The notes below the pieces were generated by a model. That model was not told where the DNA came from. It searched no databases and saw nothing but the letters and a program-made list of their open reading frames with translations. From Rhodoferax sp. (lineage in GTDB: Bacteria; Pseudomonadota; Gammaproteobacteria; Burkholderiales; Burkholderiaceae), in contig JAQGNA010000730.1 in assembly GCA_028292075.1 (NCBI GenBank), positions 1 through 5,714 of the forward strand: a DNA stretch of 5,714 nt, in the 5' to 3' direction. Positions 1 through 5,714 of the stretch are shown here, piece by piece (within the stretch, counting starts at the first letter, position 1; each line of letters starts with the position of its first letter). The translations under genes were made by a program, and so were the position numbers.

Positions 1-201
1 CTGCGGCAGCCGCTGCGCCTGGGCCCGCACCGTGGCGCTGGCCGGGGCGACCGTGGCTGTCGGCGCTGTCGGCGCTGTGGTCGTTCCCGCGCCGGTTGCC
101 GGCAGCGTGGGCAGCGGCCGGCGCGCCAACTGGCTTCGCACCAGCAGTCCTACGACCACCAGCGCCAGCACCAGGCCGATCATGCCGAATACGCCTTTCA
201 T
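1..201 (-). CDS. Small single-pass membrane protein, uncharacterised (3' part missing)
   Basis: I do not recognise a named family. Read on the minus strand from ATG at 201, the frame stays open for 67 codons and leaves the window at base 1, so the C-terminus is missing. The product starts with a short Lys-containing head and one strongly hydrophobic stretch (about residues 5-21: VFGMIGLVLALVVVGLL). A basic patch follows (RSQLARR, residues 22-28), then a Pro/Thr/Ala-rich low-complexity segment (about 29-57) and a start of polar sequence (RAQAQRLPQ). This fits an inner-membrane anchor with a flexible tail; the basic patch after the hydrophobic segment favours a periplasmic N-terminus with a cytoplasmic tail, though that is uncertain. 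The start lies one base after the TGA (205-203) of the PaiB-like gene, so the two are probably co-transcribed and translationally coupled. The tight junction and good membrane segment support a real gene; the function is unknown. Confidence 0.7.
   Translation of the reverse strand, partial: MKGVFGMIGLVLALVVVGLLVRSQLARRPLPTLPATGAGTTTAPTAPTATVAPASATVRAQAQRLPQ
56..78. repeat. Short 9-bp tandem repeat inside the small membrane protein gene
   Basis: The unit gctgtcggc occurs twice without error (56-64, 65-73) and is followed by the first five bases of a third copy (74-78). On the minus strand it encodes the Thr-Ala-Pro repeats of the low-complexity linker (about residues 42-50). The unit keeps the reading frame, so a change in copy number would lengthen or shorten the linker by three residues without breaking the gene. 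Confidence 0.6.
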
Positions 202-202
202 G

Positions 203-844
203 TCAGGCCGTTGGCGGCACCGGCACCATGTCAAGCGTCTGCATCCAGCGCGCCAGCGCCTGGTCGTCCGGCCCACCGGCCGCGTACATCGCCTGCATGG
301 CCCGATGCGATTCCGGGCGGTGCTGGTTCAGCTTGAGCTTGCACTGCAACCCGGTCACCCGCAACTCGAAGCCGACGATGCCGGCCAGCATCTTCAGCGC
401 AAATTCCTCGCCCAGCCCGCGCCACTGGGCGGCATAGGCGGGTTCGTGGTCACCAATCAATGACTTGAGCAAGGCGTCCTTGGCGTCCGGCGTCTCGATC
501 AGGGTGGCCTCCACGGTGCAATGCACGGCCAGGTAGTTCCAGGTGGGCACGCGGGCCAGGTCGGGGTAGACCTGCGGCGACAGGTAGGCGTGAGGGCCGA
601 GAAAGGTGACCACCGCGCGGGGCCGTGCCTGCAGGTAGCGCCAATGCGGGTTCGGCTTGGCCACGTGCCCGAGCAGCAGCAGGCCGTCCGAGCCCGGCGC
701 TTCGGCCGCCAGGTGCAGCGGCAGGTGGGTGACGAACGGCAGGCCGTCCTCGTCGGTGCTGATGAGGCTCGCGAACGGGTGCTCGGTGATGAGCCGGTGG
801 GCGTGTTCGCGGTCCTTGGCGATGAACTGGGGCGGCAGGTACAT
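203..844 (-). CDS. PaiB-family FMN-binding protein (putative transcriptional regulator)
   Basis: A 213-residue protein of the usual PaiB length (about 200-215). The whole sequence reads as a split-barrel flavin-binding fold. N-terminal motif: MYLPPQF, then HPFASLIST (22-30) and GLPFVTHLPLHL (34-45). Middle: GHVAKPNPHW (59-68), VVTFLGPHAYLSP (78-90) and VPTWNYLAVH (99-108). Family C-terminal block: IVGFELRVTGLQCKLKLNQHR (about 156-176). In Bacillus subtilis, PaiB is tied to repression of sporulation and protease genes alongside the polyamine acetyltransferase PaiA; in proteobacteria the role is not established, and a flavin-dependent enzyme is an alternative. No PaiA-like gene is visible. The start at 844 is chosen because the conserved MYLPPQF begins there; the upstream sequence has only a weak purine-rich stretch and no clear Shine-Dalgarno. 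It is the first gene of a minus-strand pair with the small membrane protein and is divergent from the DUF72 gene. Family assignment is firm; the regulatory role is by homology only. Confidence 0.92.
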   Translation of the reverse strand: MYLPPQFIAKDREHAHRLITEHPFASLISTDEDGLPFVTHLPLHLAAEAPGSDGLLLLGHVAKPNPHWRYLQARPRAVVTFLGPHAYLSPQVYPDLARVPTWNYLAVHCTVEATLIETPDAKDALLKSLIGDHEPAYAAQWRGLGEEFALKMLAGIVGFELRVTGLQCKLKLNQHRPESHRAMQAMYAAGGPDDQALARWMQTLDMVPVPPTA

Positions 845-931
845 GGTGGCGCGACTTTACCGCCTTTGCCCTCTTTCACCCCCGGCTGCCCGGGGCCAAC
901 GTGCGGGCGCGTTGCAAGCCAAAATGCGGGC
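845..931. promoter_or_regulatory. Divergent intergenic region with a GC-rich perfect hairpin
   Basis: These 87 bases separate the starts of the PaiB-like gene (minus) and the DUF72 gene (plus), so promoters for both should lie here or extend into the neighbouring coding ends. The clearest structure is a perfect inverted repeat at 880-895: arms CCCCGG (880-885) and CCGGGG (890-895) around a 4-base loop. It has no T-run on either side, so it is not a classical terminator; an operator or leader structure is possible. I found no convincing -35/-10 pair in either direction. Confidence 0.4.
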
Positions 932-2035
932 GTGACGCCCCAGAATGCCCTGTTCCCCGAGTTCGACGACGACCTGACGGCGCCAGGCGACGCGCCGCCC
1001 GCCACAGGCGACCCGCCCCCTGTCGCCAGGCAGCCACGGTCCGCACGGCCGGCGCCTGCCGTGCGGACGGTGAGGCTGGCGCCGCCCGACCCCGCCTGGC
1101 TTGCGCTCGCCGCCGCCCTGCCGCGCACGCTGCGCTTGGGCACCTCCTCCTGGACCTACCCGGGCTGGGCCGGCCTGGTGTGGGACGGCGAACATCCCGA
1201 CACCCTGCTGTCCCGGCAGGGCCTCGCCGCCTATGGCCAGCACCCCATGCTGCGCACCGTCTGCCTCGACCGCAACTTCTACCGGCCATTGACCGCGAGC
1301 CAGTACGCCCGCTACGCCGACCAGGTGCCGGACGACTTCCGCTTCGTCGTGAAGGCGCCGAGTCTGGTCACCGATGCGCTGGTGCGGGCCGAGAACGGGC
1401 GCGGCATGCAGGCCAACACCGGCTTCCTGCAGCCCGAGCTGGCGCTGCAGGAATTCGTCCAGCCCGCGCTCGAAGGCCTGGGCCACAAGCTCGGCGCGCT
1501 GGTGTTCCAGCTCAGCCCCCTGCCCGCGGCCCTGCTGGCGCGACTGCCCGAGGTGCTGGGCCGGCTGGCCGCGATGCTGGCGGCCCTGCCCCCGCTGCAG
1601 CCGGCCGCCCCGGACGGCGTGTTCGCGGTGGAGGTACGCGACCCGGCCTTCATCACCGCCCATGCCCCGCAGTTCGCCGACGTGCTGCGCGGCGGCGGCG
1701 CCACCTTCTGCCTGGGCCTGCACCCGAAGATGCCACCGCTGGAGGCGCAGTTGCCGATGCTGCGTGCGCTGTGGCCGGCCCCGCTGGTGTGCCGGTGGAA
1801 CCAGAACCGCCTTTTCGGCCCGCATGGCTACGAGGAGGCCGAGAAGGCCTATGCGCCGTTCGACACCCTGATCGATGCCGACCCGGCCACCCGGCGCGCG
1901 CTGGCCCGGGTCATCTCCGGCACGGTGGGCCGGGGCCTGAACGCCTTCGTCACGGCCAGCAACCATGCCGAAGGCTGCGCGCCGCGCACCTTGCGCCTGC
2001 TCGCCGAAGCCGTGCTCGCGCAGGCACACGGCTGA
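932..2035 (+). CDS. DUF72 (YecE-like) family protein
   Basis: A 367-residue protein of the DUF72 / COG1801 family, predicted TIM-barrel fold; no biochemical function is established for the family. Residues 1-65 form a Pro/Ala-rich, probably disordered leader (LFPEFDDD at 7-14). The domain then begins with RLGTSSWTYPGW (68-79), followed by DDFRFVVKAP (134-143), LGALVFQLSP (188-197), FAVEVRDP (231-238), PLVCRWNQN (284-292) and the C-terminal NHAEGCAP (344-351), which matches the family's Asn-His-x-x-Gly signature. The usual V-E-I-N-x-T-F-Y segment reads VCLDRNFY (110-117), so the common Glu and Asn positions are changed; I infer a divergent subfamily. Start choice: the frame is open upstream to 521, but that part overlaps the antisense PaiB-like gene. 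GTG 932 is the first sensible start in the intergenic gap and leaves a plausible leader; it has no good Shine-Dalgarno. The gene ends 155 bases before the kinase start on the same strand. Confidence 0.9.
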   Translation: MTPQNALFPEFDDDLTAPGDAPPATGDPPPVARQPRSARPAPAVRTVRLAPPDPAWLALAAALPRTLRLGTSSWTYPGWAGLVWDGEHPDTLLSRQGLAAYGQHPMLRTVCLDRNFYRPLTASQYARYADQVPDDFRFVVKAPSLVTDALVRAENGRGMQANTGFLQPELALQEFVQPALEGLGHKLGALVFQLSPLPAALLARLPEVLGRLAAMLAALPPLQPAAPDGVFAVEVRDPAFITAHAPQFADVLRGGGATFCLGLHPKMPPLEAQLPMLRALWPAPLVCRWNQNRLFGPHGYEEAEKAYAPFDTLIDADPATRRALARVISGTVGRGLNAFVTASNHAEGCAPRTLRLLAEAVLAQAHG

Positions 2036-2043
2036 GCCCGCCC

Positions 2044-2069
2044 CGGTCGATTCGCTCGGAATTCGACCG
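2044..2069. terminator. Stem-loop just after the DUF72 stop codon, possible terminator
   Basis: Nine bases after the TGA at 2033-2035, arms CGGTCGA (2044-2050) and TCGACCG (2063-2069) pair perfectly. Three inner pairs (TTC 2051-2053 with GAA 2059-2061) extend the stem past a single bulged T at 2062, leaving a 5-base loop. The position is right for ending the DUF72 transcript, but no T-run follows (the next bases are actgtgac), so it is not a canonical intrinsic terminator. It may instead protect the 3' end of the mRNA or act with Rho. Confidence 0.4.
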
Positions 2070-2072
2070 ACT

Positions 2073-2090
2073 GTGACAAAATGTTGCCAC
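2073..2090. promoter_or_regulatory. Imperfect 18-bp palindrome upstream of the kinase, candidate operator
   Basis: GTGACAA (2073-2079) and TTGCCAC (2084-2090) form an inverted repeat with one mismatch around a 4-base centre. The arm length and spacing suit a dimeric DNA-binding regulator. It stands about 100 bases before the kinase start codon, and its AT-richer core stands out against GC-rich surroundings. TTGCCA within the right arm resembles a -35 box, but no acceptable -10 lies at the right distance. No regulator can be named from this. Confidence 0.25.
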
Positions 2091-2176
2091 CAGCGCTCCT
2101 TGCGCTTTCACGCAACCATTCGACCCAGAATGATGAGTGACGGGGAGCAGCGCCCCTGCGTTCTCCGCGCCACCCC

Positions 2177-2181
2177 AGGAG
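2177..2181 (+). promoter_or_regulatory. Ribosome binding site of the hybrid kinase
   Basis: AGGAG with nine bases to ATG 2191 is a good Shine-Dalgarno and fixes that start. In the same frame, two stop codons in a row (2131-2136) are followed at once by a GTG at 2137, which would add 18 residues; it lacks a comparable binding site, and the added residues contain no recognisable motif. Confidence 0.75.
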
Positions 2182-2190
2182 CATTCCGAC

Positions 2191-5714
<3,524 letters not shown>

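Noticed and set aside
521..931. Upstream extension of the DUF72 frame
   Set aside because: Bases 521-844 are antisense to the well-supported PaiB-like gene, and the added residues show no domain. GTG 932 gives a sensible length and leader.
857..2029. Minus-strand frame of 390 codons antisense to the DUF72 gene
   Set aside because: Low-complexity Gly/Arg/Gln composition, no motif, and it lies exactly opposite a clear DUF72 coding sequence.
2084..2131. Possible sigma-70 promoter for the kinase (TTGCCA at 2084, or CAGAAT at 2126 as -10)
   Set aside because: TTGCCA has no -10-like hexamer at 16-18 bases, and CAGAAT has no -35-like hexamer at an acceptable distance.

Overview
The window is very GC-rich, with densely packed genes and strong third-position G/C. 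That base composition and the protein families point to a betaproteobacterium of the Burkholderiales (Comamonadaceae or Sphaerotilaceae type). This is inferred from style; no ribosomal or other marker gene is present to fix the taxon.

Layout: (1) On the minus strand, a two-gene unit: a PaiB-family FMN-binding protein (844 to 203), followed after a single base by the start of a small single-membrane-segment protein (201 to 1, cut by the window edge). (2) An 87-bp divergent intergenic region (845-931) with a GC-rich perfect hairpin. (3) On the plus strand, a DUF72 (YecE-like) protein starting at GTG 932 and ending at 2035. (4) A 155-bp intergenic region (2036-2190) with three closely spaced inverted repeats and a good Shine-Dalgarno sequence at its end. 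(5) On the plus strand from 2191 to beyond the window, a large membrane-bound hybrid sensor histidine kinase. Its order is TM, periplasmic sensor, TM, HAMP, PAS, HisKA, HATPase_c, REC, REC, HPt. All four phosphorelay residues (His545, Asp835, Asp979, His1138) are visible.

How they work together: the kinase contains every step of a His-Asp-His relay in one chain, and needs only an outside response regulator with an output domain to take the phosphate from its HPt. No such partner is in the window; the gene continues past the right edge, where a partner may lie. The PaiB-like and DUF72 genes share a divergent region but have no evident functional link to the kinase. I see no mobile element, CRISPR array, tRNA, rRNA or sign of recent transfer. 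The window looks like ordinary core or near-core chromosome. The least explained parts are the kinase's periplasmic sensor, the dual receiver arrangement, the intergenic inverted repeats and the small membrane protein.
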